Shown: positions 35,071-48,141, numbered from the stretch's first letter. The stretch: DNA of 64,000 nucleotides from Heterocephalus glaber (GCF_000247695.1 NW_004624844.1:672214-736213), one strand, 5' to 3'. The notes: a model not told the origin generated them from the letters alone. A program made the numbers and translations.

Positions 35071-37479
35071 TGTAGAGTTTGGTGGCCCCCTTCAAGGTTC
35101 TATGCTTATTCCTGCAGTTTTACCTTTGGCGAACTGAACAAGGTACCAGGGCGCACAGGAACTGTCACTGGGCATGAATAGCCAACAACACATGGGCTAA
35201 AAGGTGAAGGCTTTCCTGGTAATCACTGGGTGCTTCTGGCCAAGCTGCTGTTATCTGCATTTGTCACTGCCTCTCATGGCTTCTGCAAGGTGCCTTACTC
35301 CACACCTTGCACTGTGCTTGGCCTCTAAATCTCATTTCTCCTAACTCCTGAACACGTCTCCAATCTACCCTCGTCTCCCTCCTGACTGCCCTTGGTGAAG
35401 GCCTCCTCAGCACACTCCTAGTCTCCAGTAATAGTCTCTGTCCTTGCCCCTTACCTCGGGCCTCACCTCCCACATCTTTTCATTCATCCTTTTCTTATCA
35501 CAGTATTATTTTTAAGAAACAACCCTAACTGCGTTACCAAGAGGCTTAATAGATCTTTTAGTGGCTCCTCACTGTGAATAAGATGAAGTCTAAGATCCTA
35601 ACAGAATGCCCAACGTCAGGATCTGGCCTCTGCCTTCTTTTCTAGCCTTCTCATCACTCATGACATCACTTTCCAACCAGACCTAAAGCACTTGTTTTCA
35701 GCCCATAAAGTGTCCTTTAGAGCTTCCTTGACTTTATGAACTTTGCTATCTCTGTGTGGGATGCCACTGTGCTCGACAATCCTTCTTCATCGATGCTGCT
35801 CATACATCTCTCTCTGACTGCTTCCCAGACAGAGAACACCAAGTATGTGGACTGTCACAGCACTCACAACCCTGGCACTTATCTGGCCACATGCATCTCC
35901 TTACCTCTGGGCTGAGTTCTTGGAATGTAAGTGCCTCCGGGCACCCCTAGCACCTAATGTAACACCTCAACAGTGGGGGCATAAAATATACTGGTATAAT
36001 AAAAATGGAAACTATGTTCAAATAAGCGCTGGAAATTTCCCATTTCTAGACTAGTTACCTATCATTTCACTTACATAGCTGTCCCTCTAAGCCTCCAAAT
36101 GATACTCATTCCCTGTAGAACAAACTTAGGAGCAAGCTAGCTAGCACTGCAAGTTTTAAAATTCAACTTTTCCTAATGTACTTTACACCAGTAGGGGGCA
36201 TCAGAGACCTTTAGCAGATATCACCCTTTCCAGAAGCATCACCAGATTGCTAGGAAGCACGTTTCATAAGTACTGAGTAACCAAAAAAACAAAGGACCAA
36301 GTCCTTTGAAGATTCATTCTCTCCACCAATTTGTGGGAAGGAGGGCTGCATTTACAATCTTAAGCAATAATCTGGTCAGAGTGTATTGGTGAATTTTCAG
36401 TCCCAGGAAGTTTTCATTATGTGATTTGGCAAACTATTGAAAGTTTAATGAATTTAATTTCCATTGTACAGAAAATATGTCTACAAGATGCTAAAATTTC
36501 TACATGTGTATAAATATTACCACATACAAAGTTATTGATCTCATGAATTTATAAGACTCATTCAAGCATTTAAAGATATCAGTCATGCAGAAAAGGCAGA
36601 GAAATTTTCTCTTTCTATTCTAGAATTTTACAGAAGGCTTATAACATATTTTTTGCAACACCTTAAAGGCAAAAGTATAAGATGGTTTATAAAGTAACAA
36701 CCATTATACAAACATAGTTAACTTTTACTTGGATGATTCATGTATATGTCTACATGAAAATTTTCCTGTACAATTCAGTAAGTGAATAAATTATTCAGTG
36801 TAGCTTTGTGAATTTGATTTTAAAATAAATTTTCTTTATTGTGTTAGTAAAATATTACCGAATCAATTCTTACTGATATTTTGTATTTTTCAAATAGTAT
36901 GTTTCAAAGACAGAAAATCTGTAGTATTTGTTCCTACTGCTCACCCAATACTAGACTTGTCTGTTTACATAGCTTCTCTATGGATATAGAAAATGAATGT
37001 ATTGAGTATCAGTCACTTGGCAGCTAAAGGTGCTTTACACACATTATACTTTAATTATGCTCATAAAATCAAACAGGTCCTTTTGGTTTCTAGATCAACA
37101 TCTCCATCCCAGAGGAAATCATTAGGTTGGAACACCTATTGAAATGCTAACTTGTTTAGGAAAATAGCTCTTGGCAAGGTACAGATTGGGCAGTAAACTA
37201 ATGGGAGAACTATAATGAGCAAAACAATAAAATATATTAAGAGTCCTGTGAGATACCCACGCTTTGAGAATTTCCCTTTGGTGTTAGTACCCAAAAGCCA
37301 AGAAAATGAGAAAGTGATTTTCATATGGGATAAACCAGTCATTTATTCTTGTGATTTATTTTGTCTGCAATCATAATTAGCTTGACATGGTTTTACATAT
37401 ATTGTTTCATCATTCCAAGGTCAGACTCCTGGGTGGGGAAGGGCTGGTGGAGTATGGGAAGCATGCCCCCATTAAAGAT

Positions 37480-37900
37480 GGAAACAGCTAATGCTGAGTA
37501 AGAGATTGCTACATGATGGGCACTGTGCTATATGCTGACTCCAGTTATCTAACTTAAGCTTGATAGTAATCTTAATTTTTGGTGTCATTTAACAGTCATT
37601 CATTCAGCCCATTGACAATTACTTATTTAGTATCTTCTATGTACCAGGCACTATTCTAGAAGAAGGATCCACTCTTGCCCTCATGGAGCTTACTTTATCA
37701 TAGGCACTAATTTTCAGTACCAGGGTGTAGGTACTAAATCAGTATCCCTGCTCTCATGAAATGAACATTCTAAGACTGAATGCAATAGCACCCTCCCTTT
37801 ATTCACAAGGGGAAAAGAACCAGAGAAATCATATATTTGCTAATGATCACACAGTGGAGTCAAGATCCAAATCCAGCTTCTCTGACTGTAAAGACTACTT
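37480..37900 (-). repeat. Fossil MIR fragments with L2-like insert
   Basis: Diverged words match the reverse of MIR (tgggcactgtgcta, then aatgatcacacagtgga and aagatccaaatccagc). An L2-like piece (tctatgtaccaggcact, cctcatggagcttac) lies between about 37610 and 37710. This was assigned by eye, with no alignment. Confidence 0.45.
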
Positions 37901-38362
37901 TTGACCACCGAAGGATATTGCCTTACAAAGGAATGCACCTTTTATATAGCATTTCCATAGACTGACTAATGTCTTACATGTAAATGCACTCTTGTTTTGA
38001 GACATACATAGATGCTATTATAATCAATCTAATACCATAGTTTTATTATTATAATTTCTTATTCAAGAGATAAAAGTGCAGCTACAGTCATAATGAATCA
38101 TGACATTTTTTGAAGACTACTGGAAAACACCGATCTAATGTTTATCATGGTAAAAAAAAACACATGAAACTTACTGCCTTCACCTTTTAAAGAATACGAA
38201 ACATTGATCTAATTCTTAATTCAATAATTCAAGTAATGTTAGATGCCAATTATCTCCAAATTATGCATGAGAGATGTTTTTGATGGAGGAAAAAGTGAGA
38301 AAATTTTTCCCACATCCTTCTTTGTAAATGCTAGCAGCAATATCTTTTCTTCACAAACCTAC

Positions 38363-38488
38363 CTGTTCCAGAAACTCTGCATTGAAAACGGGCCGGCTGT
38401 CCCTCAGAAGTGACAGTGTCTTGAAGTGGAGTGATAATGGTAGGAGGATAAACTGGCATTTCCTGATCAGGAGACACAACTTCTGGAA
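38363..38488 (-). CDS. TTN: Titin exon: first part of Ig I15
   Basis: Phase 1 at both ends (126 nt). It encodes VPEVVSPDQEMPVYPPTIIT, PLQDTVTSEGQPARFQCRVS and GT. The C-strand Trp and F strand are 4.7 kb away in the exon at 33516-33704. Because the exon is symmetric it could be skipped in frame, but that would remove half an Ig fold. Confidence 0.93.
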
Positions 38489-38697
38489 CTAAAGGAACAG
38501 GCACATGATTATATCACCATGAAGACCCTAGAGAAGGGAGCATGCTGATTTATCTTAATTTTGCAATGGAGTGCTTCCAAAGTTGAGTAGCAATCAGGTT
38601 TTATGAATTCCAAGTTATAATTTGAATGCATTGGGAGAGCATAGAAACTGGCATCTGAGGCTTTATTTTCACCTGGGAAGTAACAAGGTGTCCCTAC

Positions 38698-38982
38698 CTT
38701 CCACTGAAAGTGAAGCTGAGGTTGTGGCAACTCCATAGTCATTCTTGGCTTCACAGGTGTAGACAGCTGCATCCTCTGGGAAGGCTTCAATTAGCAAAAG
38801 CGTGTACTCTTGCCCATCGTGAAGAAATTTGCACTTGAAGCCAGTGGAAAGCAGCTGCTCCTCCTTGTACCAGGAAATTTTGGGCTGTGGTCTGCCAGAT
38901 ATCACAGCACAGAAGCGAGCAGGCTTGCCAGACTGAACAGTAGTGGGCTGGAGCTCCTGTAGGATTTGGGGTGGTTCAGGAG
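38698..38982 (-). CDS. TTN: Titin exon: Ig I14
   Basis: Phase 1 at both ends (285 nt). It encodes [40 protein letters not shown] and [16 protein letters not shown], ending ASLSVE. Both core Cys positions are filled, unlike I3-I13. Confidence 0.96.
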
Positions 38983-41114
38983 CTGGAAACAAATGACAGA
39001 AAATAGCGCATGAAAAAATGTAAAGGTGCAGAACAGCAAACAAAGCTCTACATTAATTTGTTGCTGGGTGGTTACATGCCTAGAAACAAAACTTTGGAAC
39101 TGTGGTATCTTTACTTGCCTAACAATATTAGAACATTCTTTGTTCAGCGAGGGGATTTTGTTCTCAAGTAGAGAAAATAGTTTTGAAAAGGTATTTTTTA
39201 TATTTTCGGGAGGGGTGCTGAGAGTTCCATGTTCCTCAATATTACATGGTTACTCTCATTCCTGGTTGGGGCACAACAACGGACACTGAAAAGAATTGTA
39301 GCACAACTTCCACATGCTGCCTATTTTTTAGGTCAGTTGAGCAAATCACATGGCCCATTGTGTCTAAGTTTGTTTGATTCCAAGTGTCTATGTACATGTC
39401 ATAGTCATTCCACTATATACAGGTGCCAGTGAAATGCAATAAGTAAGTATGGAATGGATGAATGTTATTTAATATTTAACTAAATGCAACTAACTACATT
39501 TAACCAGATTCTGCTTTCTAGTTATATTAAAGCAAGGCATATTCTTAGCGGTGGTTGAGTGAGGTGACCTAGGTGAGTCAAATACCTAGAAAAGTGGAGA
39601 AAATTGTTATGTGAGGCTGGGGTCTGATATTTACTCCTCTATGCCTCAGTTTCCCCACCAGTAATACAGAGACAAAAGTAACTGGATGCCACGATCATCT
39701 AATCTTCTAGGGACTTAGTGCATTTGGCAAATGTTCATCTGTGTGAATCCTGAGAGGACCCCTAGCGCTCCTTCATGTGCCTCAGGAGTGTTTTGTTCAG
39801 AGAGATAGCCTGGGGCAGGGATGGGAGGAGGTTCCATTTTCTCTTTGTATCTAACTTAGTCTCAGACCTAGGCCAGCTGCAAACTTGGCACTAAGATGTC
39901 TGAAGAGGGCAACAGAGGTTTAAGCTCCCTCCTGAAGACAGTCACAGGCTCTTTGGCAGTGCTCGGTAGCCTGTGGAATTCCTCCTCCTAAGTAAGTCTC
40001 AGAGTGGGAGGACGCTGCCTATGGCTCCCTCCCTTGGCCTCCAGGGTCTCAAAGGGGATCTCTAGGTTCTCTGAGGCTCTCTAGCCCAGAGGCTGGAATT
40101 GTCCCCATCGCAGGGACAATTGGTACTTAAGCAGTTAAAGTGGAGGGCAGAGAACTAAATGAGTTTACTTCTATATCTAGAAAAGCATTTGGACTATATC
40201 ATAACTGACACACGGTGGATGCGGAATAGAGATGATTAACTGAGAGTCTTGCCATTAGGATTAGGCACTTCTTGGAAACGATACCTTAATATTCCTTTTA
40301 ACAACTACTCTCCCTTTTCCATGGGGATCACATGAAAATAAATGGAGCTGCATTCATACAAGTACCATGAGTTCTTTAGAAGTGCCTCGGAACTACCAGA
40401 GAATTAGTGACTTAATAAAGAGGATTATTCTAGGTGGATCTGATACTGTGGGAGATGTGGGAGATAGGTGCCAGGTTCTTGTGTACAGTGAGCAAGGAAC
40501 TGCGAGTGTACACCTGATGGTAAAAGCAAAAGCAGCTGCATCTATTGAAGTTCATGGGAGGGTGGGTTGAGTGCACGCAGATTCGTGCCAGCAGAAACGA
40601 AAAAGTGGTACAAATGGGAAAAGTTGTGCCAGGACAGCAGGGGAACAGGAAGAACAGAGATAAATCAGGCTTTCAGTTTTTAAAAGATGCGCACCCTGGC
40701 CCGGGATATGATTGTCAATCGTATCTCTGTAGATGTGATTGACAGAAATGACTGACAGGGTTTGAGTCATCTCAGAGGCATTTAGGAGGCATGATTCTCG
40801 CAGAATTCACTCGACTTTAATCACATGCATGGCAGTATGCGGTCCCTGTATATGAACTTTTAATGAAGTTCGCATGGGGAGAAAGTTACTGAAGGTCATG
40901 CCATGGGATCTAACAGGCACGTGCTCTGGCGTGGAGCTTTAGAGATTTCCTGGGTCTTTAGTATTCTTATTTTTGCTCCTCTTGGGATAATGGAAGCAGG
41001 ACTGACCCTGGGTATTGCCCAAATTCAGGTGGATGGAGGGGGCGTGGTCTCTCAACCCCAATTATGTTATGTGTCCCAGATTCACAAAATCTGTTTAAGT
41101 TTCTACCTACATAC
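38983..41114 (-). other. Intron, 2,132 nt
   Basis: It lies between I13 and I14. There is a possible weak MIR remnant near 39.64 kb; nothing else was recognised. Confidence 0.85.
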
Positions 41115-41346
41115 CATTGACATAAAGTGTCACGGAACTTCTGTTCCTTCCTGCCACAAAGGTGTATTCGCCTGCATCGCTGTGTCTAGTCTCAGAGATG
41201 AACATCCTGTGGATTCTTCTCTCCACCACATACTGGTATCGTTCTTGAACTTGGAAATTGATTTCAATGCCATCTTTATACCAATGGGCATCAACATCGT
41301 CTTCATTGACCTCAAACTCAACGACAGCACGCTGTTTCTCAATGAC
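41115..41346 (-). CDS. TTN: Titin exon: most of Ig I13
   Basis: Entering in phase 0 and leaving in phase 1 (232 nt). It continues I13 with VIEKQRAVVEFEVNEDDVDA, HWYKDGIEINFQVQER and DAGEYTFVAG, ending TLYVN. A 173-aa open frame on the plus strand over this exon is only its antisense shadow. Confidence 0.95.
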
Positions 41347-42472
41347 CTGTTGATGGAGCAACATATAAAGAAAACTGAAAACTTGCTTGGTTTCCTTTTA
41401 GTTAATCCATTTCTAAAACATTGATTGGAAGAGCATGCAAAATCTATACATTATGACATAAGTTGGTCGATTGTAGCCTATTAATTTTTTCCTGCCTAGT
41501 CTTGGATAAATGGTACCCAAATTTATTTTGGAGAGAACCCTGCTTACACCTGCACTAATTAGCAAGGTTCTCCAAAGAGGTAATTACTTCATCTTTAAAT
41601 GTTTATTTCTTAATTAATAATAAGTGAAATAATGACATTTTACATCTGGGAGCTTTCAGTTATTTATGGAGCTCTTCAAAGTTACTATTCAACTTGATTT
41701 TTGTATCCTATGAACTTTATGGACTGGGTCAAAATTGCCCTTGCTTTAAGAGTGACAAAAGCAAGGTTCACAATTGGAAAGTAAAGGATGGAAGACATAT
41801 CCAGGTTATCTGAGTCTTCATTTAAGGATTTTTCACCACGGTTTAAAGTCTCTTCAAGCACTACTCTCTTTGGATGAGCAATGTAATGAAATTGGACTCA
41901 AAAGGTATTGCTCTGAACATAGTCCCTACATTATATCATTTGAGAAGCCAGGTGCACACAAAGACAAGCTCTGTAAATACAGAGAGCAAAGGTGCTTGTT
42001 CAGCATCCTTGCTAGGAATCCAGCATTGCCTGGACTGGGATTCTTCTTAGACTGCACTGGAAATGCTCTAAGCCACTAAGTTTCTGCACACCTGGCTTTT
42101 CATAGATAGAAATCCGAGACTATGCCACATGTTCTAAATCTCTTTAATTCTAATTGATGTGTGAACATCACAATTTAAATTCTAGTTCTTCTCGGGTTGG
42201 TGCTGCTTGGCAGGTAGCCATTTATTAGACAGTGAAATTTCTACAGCTGCTTTAATTATTTAGACAGTTGCCAATGACATACTTTTTCCCCATGTGAGTG
42301 GAAACTTTGACTAAATTGATGTTAGGATAAGAATCTAAACCAGTAGCAATGAGCTGACTTCAATCTTTAAAAATATGTGCTTAGAAAATCTAAAACTCAA
42401 AACTTAAAATATGAAAGTATGGGCTAGGGATTATTGATGATTTCTCAAAAAGTTCAGTTGTGTAGACAATAC
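41347..42472 (-). other. Intron, 1,126 nt, inside I13
   Basis: It is phase 0 and cuts I13 near its start. Nothing recognised. Confidence 0.85.
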
Positions 42473-42638
42473 CTGAACCTCCTTTTTAATACTTCGAATG
42501 CGGACATCTCTGCCCTCTACAAAGAGGGTAGCACTCGACATGTTGCCTCCTGCTACCACCGTATACTTCCCGGCATCTGACATCCGAGTGGATGGAATCA
42601 GAAGGCGGTGAACGTATTTCTCTTTCTGAATCTTCATC
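42473..42638 (-). CDS. TTN: Titin exon: second half of Ig I12 and start of I13
   Basis: Entering in phase 2 and leaving in phase 0 (166 nt). It encodes MKIQKEKYVHRLLIPSTRMS, DAGKYTVVAGGNMSSATL, FVEGRDVRIRSIKKEVQ. The last residues begin Ig I13, so here the intron falls inside a domain rather than between domains. Confidence 0.95.
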
Positions 42639-42724
42639 CTGTGGATGAAATGGAAACTAGAGCTCAGTGGATGTGATTCAAAAGAAACAGAACTGCTGGA
42701 CTATAGTAAGACAAAATAAGTGAC

Positions 42725-42866
42725 CTGTCTGCAATCTGCAGTTCTTGGCCATCTTTCATCCACTGGACAGTTATGTCAGGCTCAGAAACTTCACATTCAA
42801 ACATTGCTCGCTTCTTCTCGAGAACCTTAATGTCTTTGATGTGTTTTCTAAATTCTATATGGCGAG
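42725..42866 (-). CDS. TTN: Titin exon: first half of Ig I12
   Basis: Entering in phase 1 and leaving in phase 2 (142 nt). It encodes RHIEFRKHIKDIKVLEKKRA, then FECEVSEPDITVQWMKDGQE and LQIADR. The F-strand half is in the exon at 42473-42638. Open frame past 42725 (SLILSYYS) is intron. Confidence 0.95.
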
Positions 42867-42897
42867 CTGAAAAACAATGTAGAAAACTAACATTTAA

Positions 42898-43330
42898 CAG
42901 CTTTATTGAAATATAATTCACATACCATACAATTCACCCATGTAGAGCGGACAGTTCAGCGGCTTCCAGTGCATTTAGAGTTGTGCAACCATCACAATGA
43001 TTTTAGAATATTTCATTTTCCCAAAAAAGAAACCAGGCACTCTTGGCCATCACACCTTAGGCACTTCCAAACACCTCCCCCTAGACAGGCAACTACTGAT
43101 TAATGTCTCAATATATTTGTTTATTCTGGACATTTCATATAAATGGAAGCATATAATATATAGTCTTTTGTCTCTTTTTCCTTTCACTTTTAACAAAGTT
43201 TTCAATGTTCACTCATATTGTAACACATATCAGTATTTCTTTTTATTACTGATTATTATTATCTCTACCCATTGTAGAGATATTTCACAATTTATTTGTC
43301 TGTTCATGAATTGATAGACCAACATTTTAC
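42898..43330. mobile_element. Ancient LINE-1 (L1M-type) fragment
   Basis: The intron between I11 and I12 contains ttattgaaatataattcaca, gttgtgcaaccatcacaatg and ttctggacatttcatataaa. This word order is recalled from old mammalian L1M 3'-end sequence. It is heavily diverged. Orientation and subfamily were not determined. Confidence 0.6.
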
Positions 43331-43380
43331 ATGTTATGCTTGATATTTTTTCTATGGATATGACATTTTTTAAACCATAC

Positions 43381-43641
43381 CTTCCACATAAAGGGTGGCT
43401 GTTGATGTAGCTTTTCCAGCCACAAAGGTATAGTCAGCAGCATCTCCAAAGTGAACATTCCTGATGTTTAAGTAGTGTGTGAGCTTTTTGGTTCTCATCT
43501 GACACTTGTCAGTTGACTTGATTTCCACACCATTCTTTAACCATTTGTAAGAGACGCCTTCATAATTTACTGTCACCTCAAAAGTAATAGTGTCTTTTTC
43601 TTCAGCATTGATGTCCTTCAGCATGGATGTAATCATGATTG
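43381..43641 (-). CDS. TTN: Titin exon: Ig I11
   Basis: Phase 1 at both ends (261 nt). The domain runs IMITSMLKDINAEEKDTITF to TATLYVE, with VSYKWLKNGVEIKSTDKC and DAADYTFVAG. It lies just downstream in the gene of an intron with an ID-like SINE. Confidence 0.96.
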
Positions 43642-43943
43642 CTGCAAAGGGGGAAAGGAAAAACACCAGGGAGATCCTACATAAATATCACGGCCATTGT
43701 AACAGGTGGAGAATGAAAACCTGGAATGTTTTTAATATGTGTGTTGAGATATGAACTTGGATACCTTCTATGCATGGGGTTAGGCCAGCTGACAGAGCAC
43801 CGAGAGACTGAGTCATAGATGCAGAAGCATCTTTCTAGGCTGCCATTCAATGCCACTGCACTTGGAAATTTTATCCAGGTGGAGATACTAGTGCCCAAGT
43901 CAGTGTGAGAATACATAGTAGATGTTGCAATCAAGAATTTTTG

Positions 43944-44054
43944 TTTGGTTTTTTTTGTTGTTGTTTTGTTTTGTTTTTTGGTACTGGGGATCAAACTTGG
44001 GACCTTGTGCTTGCGAGACAGGTAGTGGAACCATTGAGCTAAATCCCCGCCCCC
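43944..44054 (-). mobile_element. ID-like SINE (tRNA-derived)
   Basis: It is inserted in the sense orientation of titin, with a long T/G-rich complement of its A tail at 43944-43978. The 16-base duplication caatcaagaatttttg is at 43928-43943 and 44055-44070. It fills part of the intron between I10 and I11. Confidence 0.92.
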
Positions 44055-44147
44055 CAATCAAGAATTTTTGAGTAGAGTAAATAATCAGGAAGGAAGTGTT
44101 GGATATGGAATAGTCTACTGAATGTCGACACATATGCATATATATTT

Positions 44148-44163
44148 CCATCCATCCATCCAT
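44148..44163 (+). repeat. Short (CCAT)n repeat
   Basis: Four CCAT units, starting about 18 bases from the donor of exon I10. Confidence 0.85.
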
Positions 44164-44180
44164 ATATATTCTTTACTTAC

Positions 44181-44441
44181 GGGTAACTGTCAAGGTGGCA
44201 CTGACTTGGTCATTGCCACAGACAAATGTGTATTCTGCTGAGTCCTCTGAGCTAGTGTTCATGATTATCAGCTGGTGGAGTTTTCCTTGCACGACTATTT
44301 TGAACTTTTCACTCATCTCGATTTCCACTCCATTCTTCAGCCACATGGATGGCACATTGAAATGGGACACTTCACATTCGAAGGAGGCAGTTTTGGTCTC
44401 GGGTACCTCGATACTTTTCATAGTTTTTGTAATATGTAATG
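44181..44441 (-). CDS. TTN: Titin exon: Ig I10
   Basis: Phase 1 at both ends (261 nt). The domain runs LHITKTMKSIEVPETKTASF to SATLTVT. It has FECEVSHFNVPSMWLKNGVE and SAEYTFVCGN. The donor is ACCC/GTAAGT. Confidence 0.96.
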
Positions 44442-44563
44442 CTTGGGAAAATGAGAGAGCACTTCAGTTAATATATTTCATTTAAAAAAACAGATAAAGC
44501 AAAATGAAAACAAAAGAACAAACAAATACATGGGGACCCTACTCAGGATTGCCTAATACTCAC

Positions 44564-44824
44564 TCTCCACAAACAGCTTTGCTTTGCACTCCAGTTGCCC
44601 CACCAAAGCTGTGTATTCCCCGGCATCTGAGGGAGAAATGTTCTGCAGTAGCAGCTTGTGGACCTTCCTCTCAGAGACCAGTCTGTGCTTATCACTTGGC
44701 TTAATCTCCACATTCCTATGGAACCATTTGACGGGAACTGTGTCATGGGAAACACTGACTTCGAAGGCAATGGTGGCATTTTCTAAGGCAGTCACATCCT
44801 TTGGCTTCTTGATGATCTTGACAG
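44564..44824 (-). CDS. TTN: Titin exon: Ig I9
   Basis: Phase 1 at both ends (261 nt). The domain runs VKIIKKPKDVTALENATIAF to KAKLFVE. It has VPVKWFHRNVEIKPSDKH and DAGEYTALVG. It is 91 nt from the I8 exon. Confidence 0.96.
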
Positions 44825-44915
44825 CTGGTGAGGAAAGTTGGAGAAATTCAGTAAGATGACTAACTTAATGATAATCGTGGTTGGCTACTTGTAAAGAAGT
44901 TTGTAGTCAACTTAC

Positions 44916-45179
44916 TCTCAACATGTAGCCTGGCACTGGCTCCCAGCCTTCCAAGTCTGAATCCATAGACAGACTCATCCACAATGGCACAGTTTTTAAT
45001 TTTCAGAGAGTAAGTTGTTCCTTTGACTGAGATATCATACTTGTCATTGGATTCCAGCACAACCCCATTTTTGATCCACTGGACACCTCTGACGTTAGGG
45101 TGTGTAAGCTCGATAGTAAAAATAGCATCCTGTGTCTCTGTCACTGTGAGGTTCTTCAGAGTCTTCTTAATTTTGACCG
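44916..45179 (-). CDS. TTN: Titin exon: Ig I8
   Basis: Phase 1 at both ends (264 nt). The domain runs VKIKKTLKNLTVTETQDAIF to SARLHVE, with VRGVQWIKNGVVLES. The F-strand region is VDESVYGFRLG, unlike the usual Asp-x-Gly-x-Tyr. Confidence 0.95.
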
Positions 45180-45690
45180 CTGCAATTGAATGAATGGTTG
45201 GTTTATAAAACTGGTGACTAGCAAGAAAAACAAGTCCTGAGCAAGGTCTTTGCCCAGTTGCCTAGCAAAAAATGGTTATCAAAAATTCCAGTTACACAGT
45301 GTCTTGGTTGAAAAGGCACCTTGTGATAATTTAAGGAAACCTGGGATCCAATTAGACATGGACATGGTGCAGTGATTTTTCTATACTTGTCTGGGATGAA
45401 GTGTGCTCGTTCATACTCTAATAGGTTAGCAGCATGGTTGGAGAAAGGTGAAAGAGGATTGGAGAATTAAAGTGTTTAATTGTTTCAAAGAAACTAGGAA
45501 ATGGCTTCATCACATAAACACATCTGATAACCAACACTGAGCCTCATGATATGTGGCTCTGAAGGAAAGTTGAGCAAATTATGATGATTTTATGAAATGA
45601 AGGTTTATGTAATCAAAAATGGTCATACCATTTTAGAACAGCTAAGAATGCAATACGATTTGGAAAGGACAAATCCGTTATAACACTGAC
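45180..45690 (-). other. Intron, 511 nt
   Basis: Between I7 and I8; nothing recognised. Confidence 0.85.
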
Positions 45691-45951
45691 CTTCAACTCT
45701 GAGTTTGGCGGATGTTTTGGAAGTGGCCACCTTGTAGGTGTATTCTCCAACGTCATCTAATTTGGTGGCAGCAATGATAAGTCTCCTTTTGTGGCCATCG
45801 GATTCACTTCTGAGGTTGTTGCTCAGTGGGAGGTGTTTGCCATCCTTCAACCATTCACCTTCAGAATCTGGGTTGGCAACTTCACATTCAAACACAGCTT
45901 CCTGGGATTCAGCCACAGTCTGATCTACGAGTGGCTTGGAGATGGCACCGC
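45691..45951 (-). CDS. TTN: Titin exon: Ig I7
   Basis: Phase 1 at both ends (261 nt). The domain runs GAISKPLVDQTVAESQEAVF to SAKLRVE. It has FECEVANPDSEGEWLKDGKH and the F-strand DVGEYTYKVA. Confidence 0.96.
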
Positions 45952-47517
45952 CTTGGGAACAAAGGAAGCACATGTGTGAGTCCTTTAAAATATTTACAGA
46001 ATAAAGAAATCTTTGGATGCTATCAAATATTACATTTAAAACATGAGTTTGAATACTGTTAAATCTGATTTTAAGAGATTTAACAGAAGCCATACACATG
46101 GAAATCATTTATTCTAAATATGCATAACTAATAACCAGGGAAGATACTGGAATCAAGAAGATTTTGCAAAAGAAAAGCAACTATTTAATACAGAATTCTA
46201 GAAGCATGATGCACAGCATGCCACATGGATGGCCTTTAATTCTCCTCCTTCAAAGCCTTCTATTTGGTCCTTTAAGAGTTCCTGGGACTAAGTCAGACAC
46301 TTGATCAAAAAAAAAATCTGCTAGATAAAAATTTCCAGTCAGTAATGTTTCTATAAGAGACATTAAATATGTTTCCTGTGTTGACAAATGTCATCTCTTC
46401 CATAAACATTTCCCCCATTGGATTTGCTTCCAACATCCACTCAAAAAAATAATACCTGCATTAACAATTTAGTTGCCTGTATATGTGTTTCTTCCTAAAT
46501 TTTGAATTCCTCAAGAAAAATATTGTACCTAATTTATTTTTGTGTCTGGAATTCCTAGCAGTATCTGGCTTATGGTAGGGACTTTTAAAATGTTGAGTAA
46601 AATCACACAGGTACTCATTAATTTTCTTGCTTTTGCATATGTAATTCAATTAAACTTATCAAAGAGCAAGACCTGAGATTTATTTTTACAGTTCTTTCTA
46701 TGGTTAAATCTCCGAGGAAATCTCATAATGTAAGGCATAAATCAGAAAACTTTCATACTACATAAACCAATTAAGACATTTTCTGATATGACTTGCTTAT
46801 ATATCAGATGTCATAGACAACACACTATCATCTGAATGTAATATCTTGATTCCTCTATGCTTAAGTTATAACAAACTGAAAAAATAAATGTTGATTTCTA
46901 GTTTTTGTTGATACATGATTTATACTTTCAATTATTCACTTTAAAGCTAAGAATTTCTGCTGAATGGAAATGGTGTTATTTCTACTTCATGCCATAAGAA
47001 AAAGATGCATTAAGCTATATTTAAAATAATTATTAGGTTCATTTAAAAGTATGAAAGAAATAAAAGAAGCTAAGTTTAAAGAAGTAAGAAGGCTTAAGAA
47101 GTAAATTTTTGCCATAAGGAACCTTAAATAAAGTTCAGTTCAGCCAACTTTTTTGATCATCTATAATGGGGAGTGCATGGAAAGACAAAGGAGTTTATTC
47201 GGGTGTGGCAAGGAGAAACAGGGAAAAGGCAAGCATATGCTAAGGGCCAGGCCATGAAAGAGGTGACATAAGGGCTAGGCCATGACCCAAGGTGACACTA
47301 GGGTTAGAGGAAGTAGAAATCTTTCTTTAATCCTTGGGGGATTAAAGAGGACTTCATGGAAGAGATGGCATTACAGTGCTGAGGGTACTACTGACTTACA
47401 GATAAGCATAAGCAGAGGCATGGAAGTGGAAAACATGAAAATTTGTGGGGAAATGGGGAAGTTTCTTAAAATAACTTTCCCACCTAAGAATTTAGATTAA
47501 ATGATGAATGTACCAAC
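45952..47517 (-). other. Intron, 1,566 nt
   Basis: Between I6 and I7. A/T-rich; no exon or clear repeat. Confidence 0.85.
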
Positions 47518-47778
47518 CTGACACTGTAAGTTTCCCAGATGTCATATTTTCTCCAGCATAAAATGTATATTCTCCTTCATCATCTTTCATCATATTTAGA
47601 ACTGTCAATTTATATATTTTCCCATGGGCTTCAATTTTATATTTAGCACTGGGTTTGATTTCTTTGTCCTTAAAATTCCATAAGACATCAATTCCTGAGT
47701 GGGACAGTTCAACCTCAAAGACCACATTTTGGGTTTCTGTACAGGTCATGTCCCGAAGACCTCTGATAATTTTAATTT
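47518..47778 (-). CDS. TTN: Titin exon: Ig I6
   Basis: Phase 1 at both ends (261 nt). The domain runs IKIIRGLRDMTCTETQNVVF to SGKLTVS, with IDVLWNFKDKEIKPS and DEGEYTFYAG. The intron to the previous exon is only 99 nt. Confidence 0.96.
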
Positions 47779-47877
47779 CTGAGGAAATTAAAATAATTGA
47801 TTGGTTATTTGTATACTTGGAAAGTAGAATGTTTAAAATATTTAAAATAATGATTAGTTTAATGGAATAATCCTTAC

Positions 47878-48141
47878 TCTCCACAGAGAGATTACAGCTA
47901 GTTTCAACTCTGCCGACCATCAGTTTGTAAGGACCTTCGTCTGAAGCATAAGTTCGGTTAATCACGAGTCTCTGCTTAGTGCCTTTGACAATGGCTTGTA
48001 CGCGGTCATCAGGCTTGACTTGTTCATCGTTTAGGTACCATTTAACAGAAGTCACATCGGGGACTGAGACCTTACATTCAAGTACAGCCTTGGTACCCTC
48101 AATCACATTGATATCTTTCAGAGGGGTTATCACACCCACAC
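47878..48141 (-). CDS. TTN: Titin exon: Ig I5
   Basis: Phase 1 at both ends (264 nt). The domain runs VGVITPLKDINVIEGTKAVL to TSCNLSVE, with LECKVSVPDVTSVKWYLNDE and DEGPYKLMVG. The F-strand position has Leu. Confidence 0.96.

Larger units (their letters stand above)
33705..38362 (-). other. Largest intron seen, 4,658 nt, inside Ig I15
   Basis: It splits Ig I15 into two exons. It contains a (GT)n microsatellite and fossil MIR/L2 fragments. No exon-like frame was recognised. Confidence 0.88.

Noticed and set aside
40903..41424. 173-codon plus-strand open frame
   Set aside because: It overlaps the I13 exon in antisense and its intron flanks; no recognisable protein.
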